Assembly: GCA_015066815.1 (NCBI GenBank)
Contig: SVNR01000024.1
Location: 1 to 43,381 of the forward strand
DNA length: 43,381 bases
DNA from: Ruminococcus sp.
GTDB lineage: Bacteria > Bacillota > Clostridia > Oscillospirales > Ruminococcaceae
Direction: 5' to 3'
Shown here: positions 24,215 to 32,697 of the stretch, in pieces
Position numbering within the stretch: the stretch's first letter is position 1
Layout of the letters: each line of letters begins with the position of its first letter
Program-made: the position numbers and the translations under genes
Notes under the pieces: model-generated
What the model was told of the DNA's origin: nothing
What the model saw: the letters and a program-made list of their open reading frames with translations, nothing else
The model's database searches: none

Positions 24215-26446
24215 ATGAACAACAGATATTTTTTTACAGCACTCCTGATGGCTGCTCTGGCTTTTCAGACTACAGGCTGCAGCAGTATGGATACAGCTTC
24301 TGATGCAGCGAATGTGCCTGATGTTACAGCTGAAACATCTGAGACAAAGGATGAACATACGGAAAAACCGGTTACTTCCGTGACGGAAGAACAGCTTGCA
24401 GTATCACCGGCAGTTGGTCTTGTTAATTATACAGAAAAGGAAACAACATATGAGTGGGACAGTACATGTACAAGGATAAAGGCTGATAACAGCGGCTTTG
24501 ACATCAGCGGAGAGGGAGCATCGGCTGACGGGAAAGTGTTAAGTATTTCTATGGGGGGAACGTATTATCTGAGCGGAAGTATTGATGAAGGAAGAATAAT
24601 AATAGACAGTCCTGATACTAAAGCTGTAAGACTGGTTTTCGGAGGCTTCAGCATAGGCTGTCCGGATGACGCGCCCATAAACGTCAAGGCTGCTGATAAG
24701 CTTATAATCACGCTTGAAAACGGTACAGAAAACAGCGTAAGCGGAAATATTTCCGGAGAAGAGGATGCACCTTCAGGAATAATCTTTTCAAAGTCAGATA
24801 TAAGCTTTAACGGCGGCGGCAAGCTGAGTGTGGTGTCTGAATCGGGAGACGGTATTGTTTCAAAGGATAAGCTGAAAATAATATCCGGAAGCTTTGATAT
24901 AAAAACGGCTGATGACGGTATTACAGGACGTGATCTTGTTGCTGTAGCTGACGGACAAATAAAGATAGAATCACAGGGCGATGGAATAAAATCAACAAAC
25001 GCCGATGATACGGAAAAAGGAAATATAGTCATACAAGGCGGAGCGCTGGATATAACATCAGAAAACGACGGAATCCAGGCTGAAAACGGATTGTATATTA
25101 TGGGAGGAGATATAAAAATTCTTTCCGGTTCAGGAAACGAAAACGGAGAGGTACATCGTGATGATATGATGGGACATGGCTTCGGAGGACGTTTTAATGA
25201 ACAGGCTGAACAGGAGGCTTCGGATACAGCTGAAGAAACAGAAAGCCGTAAAGGAATCAAATCTGTAAACATGCTTAAGATATCAGGTGGTACAGTGACT
25301 GCAGACAGTGCTGATGATTCTGTGCACAGCGGAGGAGATATTGATGTGAGCGGAGGTATTATGCATCTTGCTTCGGGAGATGATGGAATACACAGCGACA
25401 AAAAAGTAAATATATCAGGTGGAAGTATTGATATAAACAAGTGCTATGAAGGAATAGAGGGACAGTATATTACTGTATCTGACGGGAGCATACGCATAGT
25501 ATCGGAGGATGACGGTTTTAACGTGTCATCATCAGAGCGTATATCAGACATTTTCCTTGAAATAAACGGCGGAGAAATATATGTTGACTCAGCAGGTGAC
25601 GGACTTGATTCAAATGGCGATATAAAGGTGAACGGCGGACTGACTATAGTAAACGGACCTACAAACGGAGCAAACGGTCCTCTTGACAGTGGTGACATGA
25701 ATAACAGCATTATCGTAGCAGGAGGAACTTTTATAGCAGCCGGAAGTGCTCAGATGTTCGAAGCACCTTCAGGAGAAGAATCAACTCAGAATATTGTCGC
25801 AACAACTGCGCTCAATGCTCCGGCAGGAACGCTGTGTACTCTTGCGGACGAAAGCGGAAATGTTATAACTGCGTTTTCGCCTTCGAAAAATGCAGCAGCA
25901 ATAGTTATAAGCTCTCCTGATATAAAAACAGGAACTACATGCAGGCTTTACACAGGAGGAACATACAGCGGAACATTGAATGAAAACGGTTATGCGTCGG
26001 GCGGAACGATTGCAGATGGTACAGAGGCTGCAAGCTTCGATATTTCTTCCGTACTTTCCTCATACGGAAATATGATGAACGGAGGCCATGGCGGCTTCCG
26101 GGGAGGAGATCCTGCACAGAGACCTGATGGATTCGGGGATTTTGCAAACGGGGAACCACCGCAGAGACCCGATGACTTCGGGGATTTTGCAAACGGGGAA
26201 CCACCGCAGAGACCTGATGGATTCGGAGATTTTGCAAACGGGGAACCACCGCAGAGACCCGATGACTTCGGGGATTTTGCAAACGGAGAACCACCGCAGA
26301 GACCCGATGGCTTCGGGGATTTTGCAAACGGAGAACCACCGCAGAGACCTGATGGCTTCGGAGATTTTGCAAACGGAGAACCACCGCGGAGACCTGATGA
26401 ATCGGGAAATTCCGCAAACGGAGAGCCTTTGTCGTTTCAAAAATAA
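24215..26446 (+). CDS. Lipoprotein with beta-helix carbohydrate-binding domain (DUF4353-like)
   Basis: The 743-residue secreted lipoprotein (lipobox TTGCSS, Cys about 22) has a long region with repeating turns such as VNISGGSIDI, DDGIHSD and GGEIYVDSAGDGLDSNG. This matches the DUF4353/Cthe_2159 type, a parallel beta-helix in which acidic residues bind calcium and which can bind pectate- or cellulose-like glycans. The C terminus holds seven 15-residue Pro/Gly/Asp-rich repeats (QRPDGFGDFANGEPP), perhaps a wall-spanning stalk. AAAGGAAAG precedes the ATG at 24215. With its neighbour, a dockerin protein, it fits a surface that handles plant polysaccharide; no catalytic domain is visible. Confidence 0.85.
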   Translation: MNNRYFFTALLMAALAFQTTGCSSMDTASDAANVPDVTAETSETKDEHTEKPVTSVTEEQLAVSPAVGLVNYTEKETTYEWDSTCTRIKADNSGFDISGEGASADGKVLSISMGGTYYLSGSIDEGRIIIDSPDTKAVRLVFGGFSIGCPDDAPINVKAADKLIITLENGTENSVSGNISGEEDAPSGIIFSKSDISFNGGGKLSVVSESGDGIVSKDKLKIISGSFDIKTADDGITGRDLVAVADGQIKIESQGDGIKSTNADDTEKGNIVIQGGALDITSENDGIQAENGLYIMGGDIKILSGSGNENGEVHRDDMMGHGFGGRFNEQAEQEASDTAEETESRKGIKSVNMLKISGGTVTADSADDSVHSGGDIDVSGGIMHLASGDDGIHSDKKVNISGGSIDINKCYEGIEGQYITVSDGSIRIVSEDDGFNVSSSERISDIFLEINGGEIYVDSAGDGLDSNGDIKVNGGLTIVNGPTNGANGPLDSGDMNNSIIVAGGTFIAAGSAQMFEAPSGEESTQNIVATTALNAPAGTLCTLADESGNVITAFSPSKNAAAIVISSPDIKTGTTCRLYTGGTYSGTLNENGYASGGTIADGTEAASFDISSVLSSYGNMMNGGHGGFRGGDPAQRPDGFGDFANGEPPQRPDDFGDFANGEPPQRPDGFGDFANGEPPQRPDDFGDFANGEPPQRPDGFGDFANGEPPQRPDGFGDFANGEPPRRPDESGNSANGEPLSFQK
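26117..26431 (+). repeat. 45-bp tandem repeat, seven units
   Basis: Units start at 26117, 26162, 26207, 26252, 26297, 26342 and 26387. Each encodes QRPD(G/D)FGDFANGEPP. Gly and Asp alternate in units 1-4, suggesting a 90-bp duplication; the last unit has drifted. The frame is kept throughout. Confidence 0.92.
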
Positions 26447-26502
26447 ATATGGAATATTTTGTTCTATTTACTTTTATAATGAAATATGATAAAATGTGAT
26501 TA

Positions 26503-26539
26503 TATAGTAAACTAAAAATTTCTTTTAACGTTCACTATA
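26503..26539. repeat. Element A palindrome, full length
   Basis: This 37-bp copy opens TATAGTAAACT and closes ACGTTCACTATA. It lies 24 bases upstream of the GH25 gene and would be in its leader. Confidence 0.65.
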
Positions 26540-26562
26540 AATATTATCACAGGGGGAATATG

Positions 26563-27681
26563 GTGAAAAAAACAAAGCTTCTGGGGAAAATTATTTCCTG
26601 TATTTCCGGAATAGCGTTAGCACTTACATGTGTGGGGTCAGACATATATTCGGAAGAGTATGGTGTTGATATATCAAGATATCAGGGTGATATAGACTGG
26701 GACAAGTTTTCAGAAAGTGGTATGAGCTTTGCGATACTCCGTACCGGTACCACAAAGTATGGTGAAGACAGCAGGTTTGAAGAATACTATGCGGGTACAA
26801 GAAAAATAGGCATAAAAACCGGAGCATATCTGTATATCAGTGCACTGACGCTTGAAGAGTTCAGAAGTGCAGCGTATACTTTTATAGATTATCTTGATGA
26901 CAAGGAATGGGAAATGCCTGTATACATAGACCTTGAGGATGAGGAACAGACAACTATCGGAAGACACAGGCTCACTACATATGCTATTGCCTGTATGAAC
27001 ATAATCAGGGAAGCCGGTTATACAACAGGACTTTATACAAACCAGAACTGGCTTACAAACTTCATAGACGGTGATCTTGTCAGAAAAGCAGGCTTTGAGA
27101 TATGGTTTGCCCGTTATCCGGACAGGCTTGTAGATCCTCTCAAGTACGATAAAAGCGATATATGCGGTATATGGCAGTATTCGTGTTACGGAAAGGTTGA
27201 GGGAATACCCTATGCATGGGTAGATCTGAATATAGCATATAAGATATATAACGAAAAAAGAAAGCCTCAGGCTGAGGGAAGTATATGGCTTCTTCCGTAT
27301 CTTTCAAGAAAAGTCATGAGATGCGGTGCAGGAAAGGAGTATGGAATAATCACACCTGTTCCGCACAATACCTGTATAAGCGTCACTGAAACTATCCAAA
27401 ACAAGGACGGTCTGTGGGGAAAGTTTGAGTATAACGGATACGTCGGATGGTGTGAGCTTGAAGGCGCTCTTGATCTTTCAGTTCAGAGCGATCCTGATCC
27501 GTATATGTTCTACGATGTAAACATCGACGGAGTGATAGATTTTAACGATGATATGGAAATGAGAAGATATCTGCTGGATTATGATGCGTATACTGCCGGT
27601 GCTGATCTTAACGGTGACGGGAAAGTAAATGTATTTGATTTTCAAAGAATAAAAGCGTATCTTATAAACGCTTCAGGATAA
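26563..27681 (+). CDS. Secreted GH25 lysozyme-like protein with SH3 and dockerin domains
   Basis: This cell-wall muramidase-type protein of about 372 residues carries a signal peptide (first ~30 residues). The GH25 domain (about 33-225) holds GVDISRYQGDIDW and the acidic active-site strand YIDLEDEE. An SH3-like domain follows (about 240-305, ending GYVGWCELEG), then a type I dockerin (about 318-372) with two calcium loops, DVNIDGVIDF and DLNGDGKVNVFDF. The dockerin would plug it into a cohesin scaffold, which is unusual for a peptidoglycan hydrolase. AGGGGGA is only two bases from the ATG at 26560, so the GTG at 26563 is slightly preferred. It is a single gene with a terminator at 27691. Confidence 0.9.
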   Translation: MKKTKLLGKIISCISGIALALTCVGSDIYSEEYGVDISRYQGDIDWDKFSESGMSFAILRTGTTKYGEDSRFEEYYAGTRKIGIKTGAYLYISALTLEEFRSAAYTFIDYLDDKEWEMPVYIDLEDEEQTTIGRHRLTTYAIACMNIIREAGYTTGLYTNQNWLTNFIDGDLVRKAGFEIWFARYPDRLVDPLKYDKSDICGIWQYSCYGKVEGIPYAWVDLNIAYKIYNEKRKPQAEGSIWLLPYLSRKVMRCGAGKEYGIITPVPHNTCISVTETIQNKDGLWGKFEYNGYVGWCELEGALDLSVQSDPDPYMFYDVNIDGVIDFNDDMEMRRYLLDYDAYTAGADLNGDGKVNVFDFQRIKAYLINASG

Positions 27682-27690
27682 TTTTCACAG

Positions 27691-27725
27691 AAAAACCCGG
27701 TGATAAGCTCATCGGGTTTTTTTTG
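27691..27725 (+). terminator. Terminator after the GH25 gene
   Basis: AAAACCCGGTGA and TCATCGGGTTTT form a stem with a short loop, followed by further T residues. Confidence 0.85.
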
Positions 27726-27781
27726 TGAAATTTTGTTTTTTGCATAATAGATTTTAAAAATGATATGATTTTTGTGCTATA

Positions 27782-27810
27782 TTGACAAACCGGGCTTTAT
27801 AGTATATAAT
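27782..27810 (+). promoter_or_regulatory. Promoter of the aldo/keto reductase gene
   Basis: TTGACA (27782-27787) and TATAAT (27805-27810) are exactly 17 bases apart. A perfect element A starts at the next base, so the transcript would begin inside it. Confidence 0.75.
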
Positions 27811-27887
27811 TATAGTGAAAGTCAAATTTATTTTGACTTTCACTATAATTATTTTATTTTTATCGCTTTGCACATCCGCTAACAAAG
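27811..27887. repeat. Perfect element A followed by an inverted fragment of element B
   Basis: Element A here (27811-27847) has perfect 16-base arms around TTTAT, the best copy in the window. A minus-strand fragment of B (GCTTTGCACATCCGCTAAC) lies at 27864-27882. Transcribed from the adjacent promoter, element A would fold near the 5' end of the mRNA. Confidence 0.7.
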
Positions 27888-27930
27888 CTTTTGAGAAAAA
27901 AATATTTTAACAGAAGGGAAGTAAAAAAAT

Positions 27931-28908
27931 ATGTTTAAAGCAAATGATAACAGATATGAAAACATGATATATCGCCGCTGCGGAAAGAGCGGACTTAAGC
28001 TTTCTGCTGTTTCACTCGGTCTCTGGCAGAACTTTGGTGCAGAAAATGATTTTGCAAATATGGAAAAAATGATCCATACTGCATTTGATCTCGGCATAGT
28101 ACACTTTGATCTTGCAAACAACTACGGTTATCCGTATGCAGGCTCTGCAGAAGAGAACTTCGGAAAAATACTTGATAACGGTATGAGAGCATATCGCGAT
28201 GAGCTTTGTATTTCAACAAAAGCCGGATATGATATGTGGCCGGGTCCCTACGGAGAGAAGAATGGTTCAAGAAAGTATCTTATCTCATCACTTGATCAGA
28301 GTCTGAAAAGAATGAAGCTTGATTATGTTGATATTTTTTATCATCATGTATTTGACCCTAATACTTCTCTTGAAGAAACAGCAGTTGCTCTTGATGATAT
28401 AGTAAAGCAGGGCAAGGCACTGTATGTAGGTATTTCAAACTACAACAAGTTTCAGACCTCTCAGATAATGGAGGTTTTCAGGGAGCTTCATACTCCGTTT
28501 ATAATAAACCAGCCGTCGTATTCGATGCTCAACAGATGGGTAGAGGAGGATGCACTTGATACTTACGCTGAGGAAAACGGTGTGGGTCTTGCAGTGTTCT
28601 CTCCGCTTTCAAACGGACTTCTTACTGATAAGTACCTTAAAGGTCCGGTTGATGGAGCAAGAGTTCCGGCAGATGCTGTTAATGACGATATGCTTACGAA
28701 GCTTAACAAGCTTAATGATATGGCTGTATCAAGAGGACAGACTCTTTCACAGATGGCGCTTTCGTGGGTTCTTTTTAACTCTGCGGTTGCAACGGTTATC
28801 ATTGGTGCAAGCAGACCTGAGCAGATAAAAGAAAACGTCAAGTGTATAGATAAGCTTGACTTTACTTATGAAGAAATAAAACAGATAGATGATATCCTGA
28901 AGATATGA
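27931..28908 (+). CDS. Aldo/keto reductase, YghZ/AKR14-like
   Basis: This cytosolic NADPH-dependent carbonyl reductase of 325 residues contains the catalytic tetrad segments: Asp and Tyr in HFDLANNYG, Lys in STKAGYD and His in DIFYHHVFD. GKALYVGISNY and IIGASRPEQI line the cofactor site. The sequence resembles E. coli YghZ, which reduces L-glyceraldehyde 3-phosphate and methylglyoxal, so aldehyde detoxification is likely; the true substrate is unknown. GAAGGGAAG precedes the ATG. It is a single gene with its own promoter and a bidirectional terminator at 28911. Confidence 0.9.
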   Translation: MFKANDNRYENMIYRRCGKSGLKLSAVSLGLWQNFGAENDFANMEKMIHTAFDLGIVHFDLANNYGYPYAGSAEENFGKILDNGMRAYRDELCISTKAGYDMWPGPYGEKNGSRKYLISSLDQSLKRMKLDYVDIFYHHVFDPNTSLEETAVALDDIVKQGKALYVGISNYNKFQTSQIMEVFRELHTPFIINQPSYSMLNRWVEEDALDTYAEENGVGLAVFSPLSNGLLTDKYLKGPVDGARVPADAVNDDMLTKLNKLNDMAVSRGQTLSQMALSWVLFNSAVATVIIGASRPEQIKENVKCIDKLDFTYEEIKQIDDILKI

Positions 28909-28910
28909 TA

Positions 28911-28955
28911 AAAACGGCTGACGTTTCTGAAAACAAAGAACGTCAGCCGTTTTGT
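28911..28955. terminator. Bidirectional terminator
   Basis: AAAACGGCTGACGTT and AACGTCAGCCGTTTT form a perfect 15-bp stem between the convergent reductase and hydrogenase-like genes. Confidence 0.88.
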
Positions 28956-28966
28956 ATATTTCTTGT

Positions 28967-30502
28967 TTATTGATTATCAAGTGAAGGCTTTATAAAGTCA
29001 AGATCTATGCTGTATTCTGTTTCAAGTGAATTCTGCTTTTCTGCCTCGTTAGCGTATTTTGCGACAAGCTTTGAGGAGTTTGAAACTGACTGCAGAGTAC
29101 CTGCTCCTGCGACGCATCCTCCGGGACACGCCATACCTTCAAGAAGATATCCGTTATATTTTCCTGCTTTTGCAAGAGTCAGAAGCTTGCGGCATTCACG
29201 AAGCCCCTGGGCATGCTCGACTTTTATTTCACGTTCGGGATCAAGCTTTTTTATAACGTCTGATACTGCTTTTGCGACACCGCCGGAAACAGCAAAAATT
29301 CTTCCGTCTCCTGTTCCGTGATTAAGCTCAGTGTATTCTTCTTCAGGAATATCATCAAAGTTTACGTTTTTAGCTTCAAACATTCCCATAAGCTCCTCGA
29401 AGGTAAGCACAAAGTCAACATCGCTTCGTATGGATCGTCTTGAAGCTTCAAGCTTTTTGGCAGCACACGGTCCTATAAAGGCTATATATGCATCAGGAAA
29501 TTCTTTTTTTACCATGCGTGCTGTGAGTACCATAGGAGTGAGCGCCATAGAAATATAAGGCGAAAGCTCCGGAAAAAGCTTCTTTGCCATAACAGACCAC
29601 GCAGGACAGCATGAGGTTGCCATAAAAGGCTGTTTTTCAGGTACGTCTCTCATAAAATCCTTCGCCTCTTCAATAGCGCAAAGATCCGCTCCGACAGCAA
29701 CTTCTACCACGCTGTCAAAACCGAGTCTTTTCATAGCTGCTGTAAGCTTTTCGGGAGTGGCGTTTGCTCCGAACTGTCCGACAAAAGCAGGTGCTACTAT
29801 CGCTATTACTTTTTTTCCGGTTTTTATAGCGTGTATCAGCTGGAAAATCTGTCCTTTATCTACTATAGCACCGAACGGACAGTTTACAAGACACATACCG
29901 CACGAAACACATTTGTCGTAGTCTATTTCTGCACGGCCTCGCTCGTCTGATTTTATTGCATCCATACCGCATGCATTCTGACAAGGTCGGACTATCTTTG
30001 TTATAGCATTGTACGGGCAGTTGTCAGCGCATTTTCCGCAGTTGATACACATGCTCTGGTCTATTACGGATTTTCGCTGTATGATGTCTATTGCTTTTTT
30101 CGGACAAACCTCTTTACAGGGATGTGCAAGACAGCCCTGACACAAATCAGTAACATGGTAGTGTGTTTCCGGACATGCGTTGCAGGCAAATTTTATTATG
30201 TTTACAAGAGGAGGATCGTAATATTTTTCAGCTATTGCAGTTTCTTCGATGCCGTCAGATACAGAGTTGTGTTCATCTATAGGACGTATGGGAAGACCTA
30301 TAGCAAGTCTGAGGCGTTCTTCAACGATTGCTCTTTCAAGAAAAATAGATTCAAGATAAACTGCTTCACTTCCGGGGACTATTTTGTATGGAAGATCACT
30401 TATTCTGGAATAGTCTCCTCCTTCATATGCAAGTCTTGCGACTTCAGTAAAAACCTTTCTTCTGATTGCGTTTACGGAAGAATAAATTCCTCTCATTTTC
30501 AT
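28967..30502 (-). CDS. [FeFe]-hydrogenase-like iron-sulfur protein (probably group B)
   Basis: The protein has about 511 residues. After a family-specific N-terminal region comes a ferredoxin-like part with several clusters (CNACPETH, CPKKAIDI, CINCGKCADNCP, CVSCGMCLVNCP). The H-cluster domain shows all three signatures: TSCCPAW (about 295), GPCAAKK (about 343) and EGMACPGGCVAGAG (about 460). TSCCPAW with a single-subunit layout points to group B, whose members are common in gut Clostridia and of uncertain function. No maturases or electron-transfer subunits adjoin. The start is uncertain: GGAG lies 14 bases before the ATG at 30502, and an earlier ATG at 30538 has no ribosome site. Confidence 0.88.
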   Translation of the reverse strand: MKMRGIYSSVNAIRRKVFTEVARLAYEGGDYSRISDLPYKIVPGSEAVYLESIFLERAIVEERLRLAIGLPIRPIDEHNSVSDGIEETAIAEKYYDPPLVNIIKFACNACPETHYHVTDLCQGCLAHPCKEVCPKKAIDIIQRKSVIDQSMCINCGKCADNCPYNAITKIVRPCQNACGMDAIKSDERGRAEIDYDKCVSCGMCLVNCPFGAIVDKGQIFQLIHAIKTGKKVIAIVAPAFVGQFGANATPEKLTAAMKRLGFDSVVEVAVGADLCAIEEAKDFMRDVPEKQPFMATSCCPAWSVMAKKLFPELSPYISMALTPMVLTARMVKKEFPDAYIAFIGPCAAKKLEASRRSIRSDVDFVLTFEELMGMFEAKNVNFDDIPEEEYTELNHGTGDGRIFAVSGGVAKAVSDVIKKLDPEREIKVEHAQGLRECRKLLTLAKAGKYNGYLLEGMACPGGCVAGAGTLQSVSNSSKLVAKYANEAEKQNSLETEYSIDLDFIKPSLDNQ

Positions 30503-30604
30503 TGTTAATACTGCATCTCCAATCCGTGTGAAAATCATTTATCAAAACGCTATTCTATAGTTTATACTATTTTTCTGCAAACGTCAAGTGACAAAAATTC
30601 AATC

Positions 30605-30634
30605 TTGACACCACACCTTTTAAAATGATATAAT
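30605..30634 (+). promoter_or_regulatory. thyX promoter
   Basis: TTGACA (30605-30610) and TATAAT (30629-30634) are 18 bases apart, about 50 bases before the thyX start. Confidence 0.7.
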
Positions 30635-30682
30635 ATTTACGAATGTATATTTATAAAAATATTTTTATGGAGATGATACCGG

Positions 30683-31468
30683 GTGAAAGTAACACTTATA
30701 TCACATACTCCCTATCCCGAAAAAATAGTAGCATCTGCAGCAAAGCTATGTTACTCGGATACGGGGCTTGATACTATGCTTGAAGGGCTTGACGATGAAA
30801 AGGCGGCAGGTTTTGTAGAGATGCTTGCTTCAATAGGACACGAAAGTCCGATAGAGCATGTTTCTTTTACCTTTGGTATAGAGGGCGTTTCAAGAACACT
30901 TTTAGCACAGATCACAAGACACCGCATAGCCTCTTTTTCTGTACAGAGTCAGCGGTACGTAAAAAAAAGCAACTTTGTATATATTACTCCGCCCGAAATA
31001 TCCTGCGATAAAGAAGCAAAGGATATCTTTGAAAAATCAATGAATGATTCCCTTGAAAGCTATAACAGGCTTGCTGATATTCTTGAAAAAAGACATTATG
31101 AAAGCTTTATAAGTCAGGGAATGGACGAAAAAAGTGCACGTTCAAAAGCCGAAAAAAAAGCGATAGAGGATGCACGCTTTGTTCTTCCTAATGCCTGTGA
31201 AACAAAGATGGCGGTAACTATGAACGCAAGAAGCCTTATTAATTTTTTCAAGCTCAGATGCTGCAGCCGTGCACAGTGGGAAATAAAAGCTGTAGCAGAT
31301 GAGATGCTCCGGCTTTGTTCTGAAGCTGCTCCGTCCATATTCAAAAACGCAGGTCCTTCATGTGTGAGAGAAGGAAAGTGTCCTGAAGGAAAAATGACCT
31401 GCGGAAAGTTTTCCGAGGTAACGGAGTTTTACCGGCTTATGAAAAATAATCAGAAAAAAACTTTTTAA
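30683..31468 (+). CDS. thyX: Flavin-dependent thymidylate synthase
   Basis: ThyX makes dTMP from dUMP using FAD and methylene-tetrahydrofolate. The signature RHR-x(2)-S-x(4)-SxR is present as RHRIASFSVQSQRY (residues about 79-92), preceded by HESPIEHVSFTF. The 261-residue length is normal. It starts with GTG at 30683 after GGAG. A Cys-containing tail (CVREGKCPEGKMTCG) follows the core. The folate gene for 5-FCL lies a little downstream, a loose pathway link. It has its own promoter. Confidence 0.95.
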   Translation: MKVTLISHTPYPEKIVASAAKLCYSDTGLDTMLEGLDDEKAAGFVEMLASIGHESPIEHVSFTFGIEGVSRTLLAQITRHRIASFSVQSQRYVKKSNFVYITPPEISCDKEAKDIFEKSMNDSLESYNRLADILEKRHYESFISQGMDEKSARSKAEKKAIEDARFVLPNACETKMAVTMNARSLINFFKLRCCSRAQWEIKAVADEMLRLCSEAAPSIFKNAGPSCVREGKCPEGKMTCGKFSEVTEFYRLMKNNQKKTF

Positions 31469-31470
31469 AC

Positions 31471-31552
31471 TATATTAAACAAAAAAATTTTTTGTTTAAT
31501 ATCAGCCGATATGCACACAGCTTTCGTAGCTGGCGTATGTGCAGGACAATAA
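31471..31552 (+). repeat. Elements A plus B upstream of the DJ-1 gene
   Basis: A is a near-perfect palindrome here (ATATTAAACAAAAAA and its complement, 31472-31502). B (31503-31552) runs from CAGCCGATATGCACACAGCT to CTGGCGTATGTGCAGGACAA. In B, TGCACA pairs with TGTGCA and AGCT with AGCT around TTCGT. B ends about ten bases before the ribosome site CGGAGG. Confidence 0.7.
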
Positions 31553-31577
31553 AATAAATACGGAGGTAGTTTACATA

Positions 31578-32120
31578 ATGGTATACGTTTTTTTAGCTGA
31601 TGGATTTGAAGAGATCGAAGCACTTACAGTAGTCGATCTTCTCAGAAGATGTGATATAGAAACAGTTACTGTCGGAATAGGCAGGGAGGCTATACGCGGA
31701 GCGCATGGAATACTCGTTCAGTCTGATATTGCAGATAAGGATTTTGCTCCGGCTGAGAATACAGATATGATTGTTCTTCCTGGAGGTATGCCCGGTACAA
31801 AAAATCTTGAAGCATCTGCAGTTGTTCAGTCTGCTATAGATTTTTGTGTTGAAAATGAAAAATATATAGCAGCTATATGTGCAGCACCATCGATACTCGG
31901 TCATCGCGGATTGCTTGACGGACATGAAGCGCTTTGCTATGCAGGCTTTGAAAAACAGCTTGAGGGAGCACAGATAGCTGAGGGAAAGGTATGCTTATCA
32001 GGTAAGTATATAACATCAAGAGGTCCGGGAACAGCAATAGATTTTTCGCTCAAGATAGTTGAGGTTTTAAAATCAAGACAGATAAGTACCGCTCTTGCAG
32101 CATCACTTATGTATACCTGA
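31578..32120 (+). CDS. DJ-1/PfpI family protein
   Basis: The 180-residue protein has the DJ-1 fold: VFLADGFEEIEALTVVDLLR at the N terminus, VLPGGMPGTKNL, and the reactive cysteine in AAICAAPSILG. Family members include ThiJ/YajL-type chaperone or deglycase candidates; exact activity is debated. CGGAGG before the ATG at 31578 fixes the start. It begins an apparent operon with the 5-FCL and mltG genes. Its leader contains elements A and B. Confidence 0.9.
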   Translation: MVYVFLADGFEEIEALTVVDLLRRCDIETVTVGIGREAIRGAHGILVQSDIADKDFAPAENTDMIVLPGGMPGTKNLEASAVVQSAIDFCVENEKYIAAICAAPSILGHRGLLDGHEALCYAGFEKQLEGAQIAEGKVCLSGKYITSRGPGTAIDFSLKIVEVLKSRQISTALAASLMYT

Positions 32121-32124
32121 CGTT

Positions 32125-32697
32125 ATGGATAAGGTATCCTTCAGAAGAGCGGCAAAGGAAAAGCGTTCGTTGCTTTTTGATACTTCGGAGAAAAAAGCAG
32201 CTGCTGATAATAGTATTTTTGAAAGCTTTATGTCATCAGGGCTTCTTGATAATGTAAGTCTGGTTCTTACCTATGTTTCTTTCAGAGATGAGGCGGACAC
32301 TCTGCACATAATAGACCGTCTGCTTTCAGACGGCTTTGAAGTCGGAGTTCCCGTATGTGGAAAGCAGGGCAGCATGGACTTCTATCTGATAAAGAGCCGT
32401 GATGAGCTTATAATCTCTGCTATGGGAATTTCAGAGCCTCAGAAAAACGAAAAAAAGCTCATAACAAGGTTTGACAGCACTCTGTGCATAGTACCCGGAA
32501 TGGCGTTTGACAGATCAGGCAACAGGACGGGATATGGCGGAGGATATTATGACAGGTTTCTTGCCGCGCATACAGAGATTACTACAGCAGGACTTTGCTA
32601 TCATTCGCTTCTATATGATTCTGTTCCTTCAGAGCAGCATGATATGAGCGTTGATTATATAATAACAGAGAAAGGACTTCTAAAAATCCATGGATAA
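32125..32697 (+). CDS. 5-formyltetrahydrofolate cyclo-ligase
   Basis: This ATP-dependent enzyme returns 5-formyl-THF to the active folate pool as methenyl-THF. The 190-residue protein begins VSFRRAAKEKRSLL, has a central VCGKQGSMDFY, and ends with the signature RTGYGGGYYDRFL. The ATG at 32125 follows the DJ-1 stop by four bases and has no clear ribosome site, so translation is probably coupled; an upstream in-frame ATG at 32095 lies inside the DJ-1 gene. It overlaps mltG by eight bases. Confidence 0.92.
   Translation: MDKVSFRRAAKEKRSLLFDTSEKKAAADNSIFESFMSSGLLDNVSLVLTYVSFRDEADTLHIIDRLLSDGFEVGVPVCGKQGSMDFYLIKSRDELIISAMGISEPQKNEKKLITRFDSTLCIVPGMAFDRSGNRTGYGGGYYDRFLAAHTEITTAGLCYHSLLYDSVPSEQHDMSVDYIITEKGLLKIHG

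Noticed and set aside
26117..26431. Possible CRISPR array
   Set aside because: Units are contiguous without unique spacers and are in frame within a gene.
26060..26489. Long open frames on both strands across the 45-bp repeats
   Set aside because: They arise because the repeat unit length is a multiple of three, keeping every frame open. They have no ribosome sites and the lipoprotein frame is clearly the real one.
30122..30508. Plus-strand 128-codon frame inside the hydrogenase-like gene
   Set aside because: It is an antisense shadow with cysteine-rich but low-complexity content; the minus-strand frame has all family motifs.
30561..30587. Minus-strand promoter for the hydrogenase-like gene
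   Set aside because: TTGACG and TATAAA are present, but the spacing is only 15 bases, so it is noted without a feature entry.
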